Assembly (NCBI RefSeq): GCF_051958935.1
Contig: NZ_JBQCFP010000108.1
Location: forward strand, 1 to 53,685
DNA from: Dokdonella_A sp051958935
GTDB taxonomy: Bacteria; Pseudomonadota; Gammaproteobacteria; Xanthomonadales; Rhodanobacteraceae
DNA: 53,685 nt
Reading direction: 5' to 3'
A program made the position numbers and the translations under genes. Below are positions 1 through 7,705 of this stretch, piece by piece. The notes beneath the pieces were generated by a model. The model was not told the origin of the DNA. It did no database searches and saw only the letters and a list, made by a program, of their open reading frames with translations. Position 1 is the first letter of the stretch, and each line of letters starts with the position of its first letter.

Positions 1-1
1 C

Positions 2-289
2 GCACTCGCGAGCGACCTCGTGCACGGCGCCAACGCGTTCGAATATCCGGTCGCGGTGAAGGATCGCGTGGAAACGATGCGCTACGTGCGCGGTGCGGTC
101 GAGACGCGCAGGGTTCCGGCCGGTGAGTACAAGGCGCAGCTCATGCAGCGCGACGGCGAGCCTGGCGAGGACCGCAAGCGCGTGGCGCGCAGCTGGTTCG
201 CCGAATCGCTCGGCTGGCTGCCGGTCGAGATCGAGCAGACCGAGAAGAAGGGTGACACGGTCACATTGCGCTTGGTTGCGGTGCGCTAG
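2..289 (+). CDS. DUF3108 domain protein, C-terminal part (cut by left edge)
   Basis: The reading frame is open from the first bases of the window to a TAG at 287-289, giving the last 95 residues; the beginning lies outside. The stretch around RSWFAESLGWLPVEIEQ and the alternating hydrophobic/charged pattern up to the final TLRLVAVR resemble the end of DUF3108 proteins, exported proteins of unknown function common in Xanthomonadales. No catalytic residues can be pointed to. Nothing can be said about its promoter or operon because the upstream sequence is missing. Family assignment is from recall of the motif style, not from a search. Confidence 0.6.
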   Translation, partial: ALASDLVHGANAFEYPVAVKDRVETMRYVRGAVETRRVPAGEYKAQLMQRDGEPGEDRKRVARSWFAESLGWLPVEIEQTEKKGDTVTLRLVAVR

Positions 290-320
290 GCGCGGCAGTT
301 AACGGCTACGACAGGCAGAC

Positions 321-350
321 GCCGGGTCCCGGCTTTCGCCGGGGCGACGA
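321..350. repeat. GC-rich hairpin of the 'CCGGGACCC/CGCCGGGG' dispersed type
   Basis: Just after the DUF3108 stop there is an imperfect hairpin in which CCCGGC and GCCGGG flank TTTC. Its shape resembles a short dispersed palindrome seen in many GC-rich proteobacterial genomes, and it could also act as a transcription terminator. Only one copy is clear in this window. Confidence 0.35.
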
Positions 351-481
351 GGGTGGTTTGGCCGGCTGATGTTCGAACGGCCGAATGGCATGTTTCCGTC
401 TTCGCGCGTTTTTCCGTTTCCCGAAAATGCAGGCCGCGCGGGCGTACGCTGGCGCGGCTGTTGCAGCCCGGGGAGAACGCG

Positions 482-1039
482 ATGGCCGAGACGCTGCCGA
501 AGATCCTGCTCGCGCTCGGCGCGGGCCTCATGGCCGCCGGTGCGACGGCTGCGCCCGCGGCCGGCGACTACGCCTGGCCGAACCTGACCGATTTCCTGAA
601 GCAGCTCATCGACAAGGTCGGCGCGCCGGTCAAGGTGTACAAGCTCGAAATGGACCGCGACGGCAAGGTCGACCTGTGGATCCAGGACCAGGCCCATCCC
701 GACCTCGTCGACAGCTGGGAGTACGACCACGGGCGCATCGAGGGCCCCATCCCGGTCAAGTTCGATCACTACCCGTCCGTGGCGGCGCTCGACCACCACG
801 TGATCGAGCTGACCACGATCGATTTCCCGCGCCTGCCCGCGATGCTCGCGACCGCGCGAACGAAGCTCGGCCTGCCTGACGCGCGCGTCGTCTTCATCGA
901 ACTCGAACGCGGCGACTCGAGCGGCTTCATCTCGCTCACCGATACGCCGATCTGGACGTTCTCGCTCGACACGCCGCGCCACGACGGTCGCGTCGAGTTC
1001 GACCTGCAAGGGAGGGTGCTCGATGTCGACAAGGACTGA
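482..1039 (+). CDS. Exported protein of unknown function (single-module form)
   Basis: 185 residues. The ATG at 482 follows GGGGAG at 470-475 and opens a signal peptide (hydrophobic stretch about residues 8-24, likely cut after ATAA). A longer in-frame extension upstream has no hydrophobic start and is not supported. The mature part is a single module of about 145 residues beginning near DFLKQLIDKVGAPVKVYKL and ending with a GRV-type beta turn. The same pattern recurs in the second half of the next protein, so the two look like diverged duplicates. The gene overlaps the following one by 17 bases, implying co-translation. I do not recognise the family; a periplasmic location is inferred. Confidence 0.7.
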   Translation: MAETLPKILLALGAGLMAAGATAAPAAGDYAWPNLTDFLKQLIDKVGAPVKVYKLEMDRDGKVDLWIQDQAHPDLVDSWEYDHGRIEGPIPVKFDHYPSVAALDHHVIELTTIDFPRLPAMLATARTKLGLPDARVVFIELERGDSSGFISLTDTPIWTFSLDTPRHDGRVEFDLQGRVLDVDKD

Positions 1040-2120
1040 GTTTCGCCGCGCCATCACGCTCGCCGCGTTGTGCAGCCTCGACATCGCGGCCGCGGATGCA
1101 CCCGTCGCGCCCGCGCATCTGCTCGAGGCGCCGGCCGCGCTCAAGGCCGCCTTCGCCGCGCACATCGGCCATACGGTCGACGTCCTGAGCTTCAATCTCG
1201 GCGAGCACTACGCGCAGGTACTCGTGCAGAACGTGGCTGCGCGGGACGAATTCGACGAGTTCGCGGCCGTGCCTGGCTTGCCGCTCGAGCCGGGCCGGCC
1301 GAAGAAGGCGGGCGAGATCGACTGCCGCAGGAAGGTCGCGTTCGCCACGCTCGATCTTGATGCCGGCGTGCGCGCGCTCGCGCAGGCGCGCGCGATCGCG
1401 GCCGCGAATGGCTACAAGACGCCCGACAACGTGATCCTCGGCGCGGACATCTTCTGCAACGATTTCGGCTGGCGCGCGATCCTCGTCAGCGACACGAATG
1501 ACGACGCGATGCTGCAGGTCACCTGGACGCCAGACGGCAAATCGCCGAAGGCGCAGGAAATGCATGAGGACGGTTGGCGCAAGGTCGACGTCGCGAAGCT
1601 GCTCGCGGGCGGCGCGAAAGTCGCAGCGGCCGCGCCGAAGGCCGCGCCGAAGACGGTCGCCGGCGACGGCCGTACGCGCGACTTCCTGCACGGCATCGAC
1701 GCCGATCTCGCGCGCGTGCAGGCCGAGGTCGGTGCGCCGCTCGGCTTCGAGCACATCAGCCTCGGCCACACGCAGCTCTCGATGGATGTCTTCCAGCCCG
1801 CGAACCGCAAGCGCGTGTCGACCTGGCTCGTCGGCGAGGACGGCGCGATCAAGCTCTGGCGCGAGGACGACACGATCCCGTTCGACTGCAACAAGCCGTT
1901 CACGACCGCCGATTTTCCGCTCGCGCAACTGGCCGACCTGATCGCCGCGGCACCCGCGCAGATCCCGTCGATGCCGCAGGCCGAGGTCAAGGACGCCGCA
2001 GTCCGCCGCAGCGGGCTATGCGGCAGGCCGCACGTCTACATCCGCATCGAGGACGAGCGCGGTTACGGCAACGTCGAGTACGACGAGCGCGGGCGGCTCG
2101 GGTCCGCGGAGATCCAATAG
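1023..2120 (+). CDS. Exported two-module protein related to its upstream neighbour
   Basis: 365 residues. The ATG at 1023 lies inside the end of the preceding gene and follows GGGAGGG at 1011-1017, a strong ribosome site. A weak signal peptide (AITLAALCSLDIAAA) is followed by two modules joined by an Ala/Lys/Pro-rich linker near residues 197-212. The second module (about residues 218-365) mirrors the neighbour: VGAPLGFEHISL against VGAPVKVYKL, a hydrophobic TTADFPLAQLADL segment, and a closing DERGRL turn. The first module keeps the same order but is more diverged. Paired cysteines (CRRK, FCND, FDCN, LCGR) could form disulfides in the periplasm. Function unknown; not recognised as a named family. 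Confidence 0.7.
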   Translation: MSTRTEFRRAITLAALCSLDIAAADAPVAPAHLLEAPAALKAAFAAHIGHTVDVLSFNLGEHYAQVLVQNVAARDEFDEFAAVPGLPLEPGRPKKAGEIDCRRKVAFATLDLDAGVRALAQARAIAAANGYKTPDNVILGADIFCNDFGWRAILVSDTNDDAMLQVTWTPDGKSPKAQEMHEDGWRKVDVAKLLAGGAKVAAAAPKAAPKTVAGDGRTRDFLHGIDADLARVQAEVGAPLGFEHISLGHTQLSMDVFQPANRKRVSTWLVGEDGAIKLWREDDTIPFDCNKPFTTADFPLAQLADLIAAAPAQIPSMPQAEVKDAAVRRSGLCGRPHVYIRIEDERGYGNVEYDERGRLGSAEIQ

Positions 2121-2162
2121 GGCGCGTGGACGTCGCGAGCGGCGCACGCCGCGATCTCTTCC

Positions 2163-2194
2163 GCCCTCGCCCCCCAGCCCTCAGCCCTTGCCCC
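2163..2194. repeat. Heptamer arm, GGGCTGA family, pyrimidine-rich (single)
   Basis: Four consecutive 7-base units (GCCCTCG, CCCCCCA, GCCCTCA, GCCCTTG) lie between the two-module gene and the 3' end of murA. They match the right-hand arms of the paired GGGCTGA elements elsewhere in the window. No left arm is seen next to it, so this is a solo or decayed copy. Confidence 0.55.
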
Positions 2195-2237
2195 AAAAAA
2201 GCATCGCGCTTCTGCCCGCTCCCACAGTGAGGGGCGC

Positions 2238-3497
2238 TTACGCGGGCAGTCGGCGGATATGCGCACCGAGGCCGCCGAGTTTTTCCTCGATGTTCTCGTA
2301 GCCGCGGTCGATGTGGTAGATGCGATCGATCATCGTATCACCGCTCGCGACGAGGCCGGCGAGCACGAGCGAGGCCGAGGCGCGCAGGTCCGTCGCCATC
2401 ATCGGCGCACCGGACATCTTGTCGACGCCCTTGATGATCGCGCTGTTGCCCTCGAGCTGGATGTCGGCGCCGAGGCGCTGCAGTTCCAGCGCGTGCATGA
2501 AGCGGTTCTCGAACACCGTCTCGGTGATGATGCCGACGCCCTCGGCGACGCAGTTGAGCGCGGTGAACTGCGCCTGCATGTCGGTCGGAAACGCGGGATA
2601 CGGCGCGGTCGTGATGTTGACGGCCTTCGGGCGCTTGCCGCGCATGTCGAGCTCGATCCAGTCCTCGCCCGTGTTGAGGTGCGCACCGGCGTCCTCGAGC
2701 TTGGACAGCACTGCATCGAGCGTCTTCGGCCGCGCGTGCTTGGCCGTGACCTTGCCGCCGGTGATCGCGCCGGCGACGAGGAAGGTGCCGGTGTCGATAC
2801 GGTCGGGCAGCACCTCGTAGGTCGTACCCGACAGGCGCTCGACGCCGTCGATGACGAGCGTCGCGGTGCCGGCGCCGCTGACCTTCGCCCCCATCGAGTT
2901 GAGGCAGTTGGCGAGGTCGACCACTTCCGGTTCCTGTGCGGCGTTCTCGATGATCGTCGTGCCCTGCGCGAGCGCCGCCGCCATCATGAGATTCTCGGTG
3001 CCGGTGACGGTGACGAGGTCCATGTTGATGCGCGCGCCCCGCAAGCGCTTGGCCCGCGCCTTGATGTAGCCGCCCTCGACGCTGACCTCGGCGCCGAGCG
3101 CCTGCAAGCCCTTGAGGTGCAGGTCGACCGGGCGCGAACCGATCGCGCAGCCACCCGGCAACGAAACCACCGCTTCGCCGAAGCGGGCGACCAGGGGCCC
3201 GAGCACGAGGATCGACGCACGCATCGTCTTGACCAGGTCGTACGGCGCGAAATAGTGGCGCGCGGGACGCGGGTCGACATGGATCTTCATGCGCTCGTCG
3301 ATGACGAGCTCCACGCCCATCTGGCCGAGCAGCTCCATCGTCGTGGTGACGTCATGCAGGTGCGGCACGTTGCTGATCGTGACCGGGCCGTCGGCCAGCA
3401 GGGTCGAGGCGAGGATCGGCAATACCGCATTCTTCGCGCCGGAAATCCACACGTCGCCGTTGAGGGGTTGGCCCCCGTTGATCACGATTTTTGCCAT
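2238..3497 (-). CDS. murA: UDP-N-acetylglucosamine 1-carboxyvinyltransferase MurA
   Basis: 419 residues, the usual MurA length. It transfers enolpyruvate from PEP to UDP-GlcNAc in the cytoplasm, the first committed step of peptidoglycan synthesis. Lys22 sits in the substrate-binding SGAKNA motif. The catalytic loop carries Cys117 in PGGCAIGSRPVDLH; Cys here is the fosfomycin-sensitive form of the family. The PTDMQAQ and RASASLVLAGL segments are also typical. The ATG at 3497 has no Shine-Dalgarno sequence: on the coding strand it comes six bases after a pyrimidine-rich heptamer arm. ibaG lies just upstream on the same strand, the same pairing as in E. coli, so co-transcription from ibaG is likely. 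Confidence 0.97.
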   Translation of the reverse strand: MAKIVINGGQPLNGDVWISGAKNAVLPILASTLLADGPVTISNVPHLHDVTTTMELLGQMGVELVIDERMKIHVDPRPARHYFAPYDLVKTMRASILVLGPLVARFGEAVVSLPGGCAIGSRPVDLHLKGLQALGAEVSVEGGYIKARAKRLRGARINMDLVTVTGTENLMMAAALAQGTTIIENAAQEPEVVDLANCLNSMGAKVSGAGTATLVIDGVERLSGTTYEVLPDRIDTGTFLVAGAITGGKVTAKHARPKTLDAVLSKLEDAGAHLNTGEDWIELDMRGKRPKAVNITTAPYPAFPTDMQAQFTALNCVAEGVGIITETVFENRFMHALELQRLGADIQLEGNSAIIKGVDKMSGAPMMATDLRASASLVLAGLVASGDTMIDRIYHIDRGYENIEEKLGGLGAHIRRLPA

Positions 3498-3503
3498 GGG
3501 GTC

Positions 3504-3578
3504 GGGGAATGGGGATGGGGAATGGGGAATGGGGAATGGGGAATGGGGGTAGGAGCGACTCCCTATTCCCTATTCCCC
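3504..3578. repeat. Paired heptamer element, GGGGAAT family, ibaG-murA
   Basis: The left arm (3504-3549) is six near-perfect GGGGAAT units. A short core (3550-3560) containing GGAGCGACTC follows, then a right arm (3561-3578) of CCCTATT units. The arms are inverted and could pair in DNA or RNA. The right arm is translated as the end of IbaG, and the left arm abuts the murA start codon, so the element occupies almost the whole gap between the genes. Confidence 0.85.
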
Positions 3579-3802
3579 GCTTCTTCGGGCGTCAGCGTGC
3601 GCAGCGACAGCGCATGGATCGCGCCGCCCATGAGGTCGCCGAGCGTCGCGTAGACCATGCGATGGCGCGCGAGCGGCAGCTTGCCGGCGAAGGCCGGGCT
3701 GATCACGAGCGCCTCGAAGTGCACGCCGTCCGGGCCATGCACGTCGACCTTCGCCTCCGGCATGCCCTGCTGGATCAGACTCTGCACGGTGGAACTGTCC
3801 AT
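3563..3802 (-). CDS. ibaG: BolA-family protein IbaG (YrbA)
   Basis: 79 residues starting MDSSTVQSLIQQGMP. The ATG at 3802 is preceded by GAGGAA. BolA-type features are the VHGPDGVHFEALVISPAFAGK strand-turn region and the helix LARHRMVYATLGDLM before the conserved IHALSL. The family partners monothiol glutaredoxins in Fe-S handling and acid response. The gene lies immediately upstream of murA, as in enterobacteria. The last four codons (GNRE and TAG) are made of the right arm of a heptamer repeat, so the C-terminus and stop codon are supplied by the repeat. Confidence 0.9.
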   Translation of the reverse strand: MDSSTVQSLIQQGMPEAKVDVHGPDGVHFEALVISPAFAGKLPLARHRMVYATLGDLMGGAIHALSLRTLTPEEAGNRE

Positions 3803-3918
3803 CTTCTGCGTTTCCTCGGGCGATCGGTGGACGGGCGGCGGACTGCCGGCTGCGACGCTGGGGCCGCACGACCCGTCCTGTAGCCGGCCTGCCGGACCAA
3901 TCCCGGCGGGGAAGCGGC

Positions 3919-3924
3919 TACAAT
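3919..3924 (+). promoter_or_regulatory. Candidate -10 box (TACAAT) upstream of kdsD
   Basis: TACAAT lies in GGCTACAATGG, a good sigma-70 -10 hexamer in otherwise GC-rich sequence between the divergent ibaG and kdsD genes. No convincing -35 is visible. If used, transcription would start near 3931, which argues for a kdsD start at 4011 rather than the in-frame ATG at 3936. Confidence 0.35.
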
Positions 3925-4010
3925 GGAGGCGGCGCATGGTACTCAAAATCCTTGGGCAGCGCAGAAAACCCGATGTCTTCCACGCCTATGCAGCCCTCCA
4001 CCTCGTCACG

Positions 4011-5036
4011 ATGAACGCCCAGATGCTCGCCGCCGCCCGCCCCCTGAGCAACCCGTTGCTCGATGCGAATGCGCTCGTGCGCAGCGCCCAGGCCGTCATT
4101 GCGACCGAGGCGCAGGCGATCGAGGCGCTGCACGGGCGCATCGACGCCGACTTCCTGCGCGCCTGCCAGCTCATGTTCGAATGCAACGGCCGCGTGGTCG
4201 TGTCGGGCATGGGCAAATCGGGGCACATCGCGCGCAAGATCGCCGCGACGCTCGCCTCGACCGGCACCCCCGCCTTCTTCGTCCATCCGGGCGAAGCGAG
4301 CCACGGCGACCTCGGCATGATCACGCAGAAGGACGTCGTGCTCGCGCTCAGCAACTCGGGCGAAACCGACGAGTTGCTGACCATCCTGCCGCTGATCAAG
4401 CGCCAGGGCATTCCGCTGATCGCGATGAGCGGCAACAATGGCTCCTCGCTGGCGCGCCTCGCCGACGTGCACCTCGATACGAGCGTGCCGGCCGAAGCGT
4501 GCCCGCTCGGCCTCGCGCCGACCTCGAGCACGACCGCCGCGCTCGTCATGGGCGATGCGCTCGCGATCGCGCTGCTCGAGGCGCGCGGTTTCACCGACGA
4601 GGATTTCGCGCGCTCGCACCCGGCCGGCAGCCTCGGTCGGCAGTTGCTGCTCAAGATCAGCGACGTCATGCACCGCGACGGCCAGATCCCTACGGTCGGC
4701 CCTGATGTCACGCTGACCGAGGCGCTGGTCGAAATGACGCGCAAGGGCCTCGGCATGACCGCGATCGTCGACCCCGCCGACCAACGCCTGCTCGGTGTAT
4801 TCACCGACGGCGACCTGCGCCGCGCGGTCGACGACGACGACATCGACCTGCGCACGACGCCGGTCATGCGCCTGATGACGGCGCAACCGAAGACGATCAC
4901 CGCCGACAAGCTCGCCGTCGAGGCGGCGCAGCTCATGGAAGCCCACAAGATCCATGCCCTGCTCGTCGTCGACGCGGACAACCGCGTGGTCGGGGCGCTC
5001 AACATCCATGACTTGTTGCGGGCGCGGGTGGTGTAG
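4011..5036 (+). CDS. kdsD: Arabinose-5-phosphate isomerase KdsD
   Basis: 341 residues from the ATG at 4011 (MNAQMLAAARPL), near the usual family length of about 330; an in-frame ATG at 3936 would add 25 residues without homology. It interconverts ribulose-5-phosphate and arabinose-5-phosphate, the first step toward KDO for lipopolysaccharide. An N-terminal SIS sugar-isomerase domain holds GMGKSGHIARK, FFVHPGEASHGDLGM, LSNSGETDE and CPLGLAPTSSTT. Two C-terminal CBS domains begin near ISDVMHRDGQIP, with FTDGDLRR in the linker. It heads the kds-lpt-rpoN gene run. A heptamer element separates it from kdsC. Confidence 0.95.
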   Translation: MNAQMLAAARPLSNPLLDANALVRSAQAVIATEAQAIEALHGRIDADFLRACQLMFECNGRVVVSGMGKSGHIARKIAATLASTGTPAFFVHPGEASHGDLGMITQKDVVLALSNSGETDELLTILPLIKRQGIPLIAMSGNNGSSLARLADVHLDTSVPAEACPLGLAPTSSTTAALVMGDALAIALLEARGFTDEDFARSHPAGSLGRQLLLKISDVMHRDGQIPTVGPDVTLTEALVEMTRKGLGMTAIVDPADQRLLGVFTDGDLRRAVDDDDIDLRTTPVMRLMTAQPKTITADKLAVEAAQLMEAHKIHALLVVDADNRVVGALNIHDLLRARVV

Positions 5037-5041
5037 GAGCC

Positions 5042-5139
5042 GGGAATGGGGAATGGAGAATAGGGAATCGTTCAAGCGGTTCCGCTCCATTTTCGACGAT
5101 CCCGCTTCCCCATTCCCCATTCCCATTCCCCATTCTCAT
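5042..5139. repeat. Paired heptamer element, GGGGAAT family, kdsD-kdsC
   Basis: The left arm 5042-5069 is GGGAATG, GGGAATG, GAGAATA, GGGAATC. The core (5070-5105) begins GTTCAAGCGG. The right arm 5106-5139 is built of CATTCCC units. It ends 10 bases before the kdsC ATG, which has no recognisable Shine-Dalgarno sequence. The core's GTTCAA-GCGG border recurs in the elements at 12129-12240 (inverted) and, as GTTCAA, at 29851-29968. Confidence 0.85.
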
Positions 5140-5149
5140 CGTTCCACGC

Positions 5150-5692
5150 ATGCTCCCCAACGACCTCCCCGCCGACATCCGCGACCGCGCCGCGCGCGTG
5201 AAGCTCGCCGTATTCGACGTCGACGGCGTGCTCACCGACGGCAAGCTGTTCTTCGCCGCCGACGGGCACGAGATCAAGGCGTTCCATGTGCTCGACGGGC
5301 TCGGCTTCAAGCGCCTGCTCGCCAACGGCATCGAGGTGGCGGTGATCACGGCGCGGATGAGCCACGTCGTGACCGAGCGCATGGCCGCGCTCGGCGTCGC
5401 GCACGTCTACCAGGACCAGCAGGACAAGCGCGCCTGCCTCGACGAGTTGCTGCACGCGCTCAAGCTCGATGCGAGTGAAGTCGCCTACACCGGCGACGAC
5501 CTGCCGGACCTCGCGCCGATGCAGAAGGTCGGCCTTGCGATCGCGGTGGCCAACGCGCACCCGTGGGTGCGCGAGCGCGCGCACTGGCGCACGCGCCTGA
5601 CCGGCGGCAATGGCGCCGCGCGCGAGGTGTGCGACCTGCTCCTCGGCGCGCAAGGGCGCGCCGAATCCGAACTCGCCGCGTTCCTGCGCTGA
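5150..5692 (+). CDS. kdsC: 3-deoxy-D-manno-octulosonate 8-phosphate phosphatase KdsC
   Basis: 180 residues, standard for KdsC, a capless HAD phosphatase that releases KDO from KDO-8-phosphate. HAD motif I is VFDVDGVLTDG with nucleophile Asp23 and Asp25. Motif II is the VITAR region, and motif IV is TGDDLPDLAPM. The start is taken as the ATG at 5150 because LAVFDVDG then falls at the normal distance. The ribosome site is missing and the upstream bases are a heptamer arm. lptC follows after five bases. Confidence 0.95.
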   Translation: MLPNDLPADIRDRAARVKLAVFDVDGVLTDGKLFFAADGHEIKAFHVLDGLGFKRLLANGIEVAVITARMSHVVTERMAALGVAHVYQDQQDKRACLDELLHALKLDASEVAYTGDDLPDLAPMQKVGLAIAVANAHPWVRERAHWRTRLTGGNGAAREVCDLLLGAQGRAESELAAFLR

Positions 5693-5697
5693 TCGCG

Positions 5698-6282
5698 ATG
5701 GAACGGCGCTATTGGGCGATCGTGTTCGTGCTGGGCCTGCTCGTCGTCGGCACCGAGGCGTTGCTCTGGCTCGTGCGCGAGCGCACCAACGCGCAGACCT
5801 TCGCCGGGCCGCCGCGCTCGGACTACACCTTGAGCGAGTTCACCCTCGATGCGCTCGACGGCACCGGCAAGCGCACGTTCCAGGTCACCGGACCGCGCCT
5901 TGCGCGGCGCGGCGACGACGGCTCGATCTTCGTCGACGCGCCCGATTACAAGCTCGTCGACGGCGCCGGCCATCCGTGGGTCGGCAAGTCCGAATCGGCC
6001 TGGGTCGACAAGGAAGGCACGGTCATGAAGCTGCTCGGCCACGTCGAGATGCATCGTGCCGGCGACGAGGGCACCGAGCCGGTCGATGTCGTGACCCGCG
6101 ACCTCACGACCTGGCCGAAGCAGAAGAAGATGGAAACCGCGGCCGCGGCGACGATCACCCAGCCCGGCTCGATACTGCGCGGCACCGGCCTTCGCGGCGA
6201 TCTCAACGACAAGACCCTGGAGCTCCTCTCCGATGTCAGTTCGACCCTGCAATCGAGGCACGCGCGCGAAGGCGCGCACTGA
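5698..6282 (+). CDS. lptC: LPS export ABC transporter periplasmic protein LptC
   Basis: 194 residues. One N-terminal transmembrane helix (about residues 6-25, WAIVFVLGLLVVGTEALLWL) anchors a periplasmic beta-jellyroll that hands LPS from LptB2FG to LptA. Family hallmarks are the SDYTLSEFTLDALDGTG opening, a DAPDYKL strand, and the GHVEMHRAG and VTRDLTTWPKQKKMET strands. It begins five bases after kdsC and overlaps lptA by 50 bases in another frame, so translation is probably coupled. Confidence 0.92.
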   Translation: MERRYWAIVFVLGLLVVGTEALLWLVRERTNAQTFAGPPRSDYTLSEFTLDALDGTGKRTFQVTGPRLARRGDDGSIFVDAPDYKLVDGAGHPWVGKSESAWVDKEGTVMKLLGHVEMHRAGDEGTEPVDVVTRDLTTWPKQKKMETAAAATITQPGSILRGTGLRGDLNDKTLELLSDVSSTLQSRHAREGAH

Positions 6283-6853
6283 GCGCGCGCTGTGCGTGGC
6301 GATCGCGCTGCTGGCCGCCGCATCGATGCCGGCGGCGCATGCGCTGAGCAGCGACCGCGACAAGCCGATGGACGTCACCGCGGACTACTCGAAGATCAAC
6401 CAGGGCAAGGACAAGCAGCCCGGCACGACGTACCTGCGCGGCAACGTGCGCGTCGTGCAGGGCACGATGAAGGCGAGCGCGGCCGAGGCGACGATCCACC
6501 AGAAGTCGAATGGCGACGTGCTGCGCGTGGTGATGAACGGCAAGCAGGCGCATGTCGAGCAGCAGCAGGACGGCGGCGGCACGATGACCGCCGACGCCGA
6601 CCAGATCGACTTCAACAACGACACCAGCATCGCCGTGCTGACCGGCAACGTGAAGGTCGTGCAGGCCGGCCGCGGCGAGTTCCGCGGCGAGAAGATGACC
6701 TACAACACCAACACCGGCGAGATGGAGAGCGGCGACGCCAGCGGCAGCAGCCGCGCGCACATCATCCTGCAACCGAAGGCGAGATCGCCGGGCGAGGCCA
6801 GGCCCGCCGGGGACAAACCTGCCGAGAAGCCCGCCGACGGCGCGCCGCGCTGA
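6233..6853 (+). CDS. lptA: LPS transport periplasmic protein LptA
   Basis: 206 residues. A signal peptide with an Arg/Lys-rich start and the hydrophobic run LCVAIALLAAASMPAAHA (cut after AHA, about residue 37) precedes an OstA/LptA jellyroll. Typical pieces are PMDVTADYSKIN, TYLRGNVRVVQGTMKASAAEATI, ADQIDFNNDTSIAVLTGNVKVVQ and GEKMTYNTNTGEM. LptA forms the periplasmic bridge for LPS. The last about 25 residues are a Lys/Pro/Ala-rich tail beyond the fold. The ATG at 6233 lies within lptC, and the TGA stop shares bases with the lptB ATG (TGATG). Confidence 0.93.
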   Translation: MSVRPCNRGTRAKARTERALCVAIALLAAASMPAAHALSSDRDKPMDVTADYSKINQGKDKQPGTTYLRGNVRVVQGTMKASAAEATIHQKSNGDVLRVVMNGKQAHVEQQQDGGGTMTADADQIDFNNDTSIAVLTGNVKVVQAGRGEFRGEKMTYNTNTGEMESGDASGSSRAHIILQPKARSPGEARPAGDKPAEKPADGAPR

Positions 6854-7572
6854 TGCTGAGCGCATCGGGACTGCGCAAGAGCTTTCGCGGTCGCGCCGTC
6901 GTGCGCGACTTCGCATTCCACTTGCGCCAGGGCGAGATCGTCGGCCTGCTCGGGCCCAACGGCGCCGGCAAGACGACCTCGTTCTACATGATCGTCGGTC
7001 TCGTCGCCGCCGAATCCGGATCGATCCGCATCGACGACCGCGACGTCACCTCGATGCCGATGCACGCGCGCGCGCGCCTCGGCGTCGGCTACCTGCCGCA
7101 GGAGCCGTCGGTGTTCCGCCGCCTCAGCGTCGCCGACAACATCCTCGCGATCCTCGAACTCCGTGACGATCTCGACGAGGCGGGCCGCCAGGCCGAGCTC
7201 GAAGCGCTCGTCGACGACCTGCAGATCGGCCATATCGCCGGGCAGAAAGGCGTCAGCCTCTCCGGTGGCGAGCGCCGTCGCGTGGAGATCGCGCGCGCGC
7301 TCGCGGCCAAGCCGCGCTACATGCTGCTCGACGAGCCGTTCGCGGGCATCGATCCGATCTCGGTCGTGGACATCCAGCGCATCGTGCGCCAGCTCAAGTC
7401 GCGCGGCATCGGCATCCTCATCACCGACCACAACGTGCGCGAGACGCTCGGCATCTGCGAACGCGCCTACATCATGAGCGAGGGCAGCGTGCTCGCGCAG
7501 GGCACGCCAGCGGAGATCCTCGCCAACGAGCAGGTGCGCGAGGTCTACCTGGGCCGCGAATTCCGCATGTGA
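6853..7572 (+). CDS. lptB: LPS export ABC transporter ATPase LptB
   Basis: 239 residues, the cytoplasmic ATPase that powers LPS extraction with LptF/LptG. Walker A is GPNGAGKTT (residues 34-42), the Q-loop is in YLPQEPSVFRR, the signature LSGGE is at 136-140, Walker B MLLDEPFAGIDP at 157-168, and the switch histidine is in ITDHNVRETL (His193). The start codon overlaps the lptA stop. It is followed by a 132-base gap before rpoN. Confidence 0.97.
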   Translation: MLSASGLRKSFRGRAVVRDFAFHLRQGEIVGLLGPNGAGKTTSFYMIVGLVAAESGSIRIDDRDVTSMPMHARARLGVGYLPQEPSVFRRLSVADNILAILELRDDLDEAGRQAELEALVDDLQIGHIAGQKGVSLSGGERRRVEIARALAAKPRYMLLDEPFAGIDPISVVDIQRIVRQLKSRGIGILITDHNVRETLGICERAYIMSEGSVLAQGTPAEILANEQVREVYLGREFRM

Positions 7573-7689
7573 TTCATGCAGGACCGCGCTTTCGGCGGGC
7601 GGCCATTCGGGCTAGGTTCCGCCGGTTGCGGCGCCGCGTCAAGGCTGCCCTCGGCCGATCTTTGGCGCTAGGATGACCGAAACGCCACT

Positions 7690-7705
7690 TGGCACGTTTT
7701 CGGCA
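7690..7705 (+). promoter_or_regulatory. Sigma-54-type -24/-12 site overlapping the rpoN start
   Basis: TTGGCACG-TTTTC-GGCA has the invariant GG (7691-7692) and GC (7703-7704) exactly ten bases apart, and a perfect TTGGCACG -24 box; the -12 box is CGGCA instead of TTGCA. The -12 element touches the rpoN ATG at 7705. Transcription from it would start inside rpoN, so sigma-54 binding here would more plausibly repress rpoN than express it. Functionality is inferred. Confidence 0.5.

Noticed and set aside
2259..3653. A 464-residue plus-strand frame opposite murA
   Set aside because: Antisense shadow of murA; its end runs through the heptamer repeat.
3936..4010. Earlier start of kdsD at the ATG at 3936
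   Set aside because: The extra 25 residues have no family counterpart, and a likely -10 box ends only 12 bases before that ATG.
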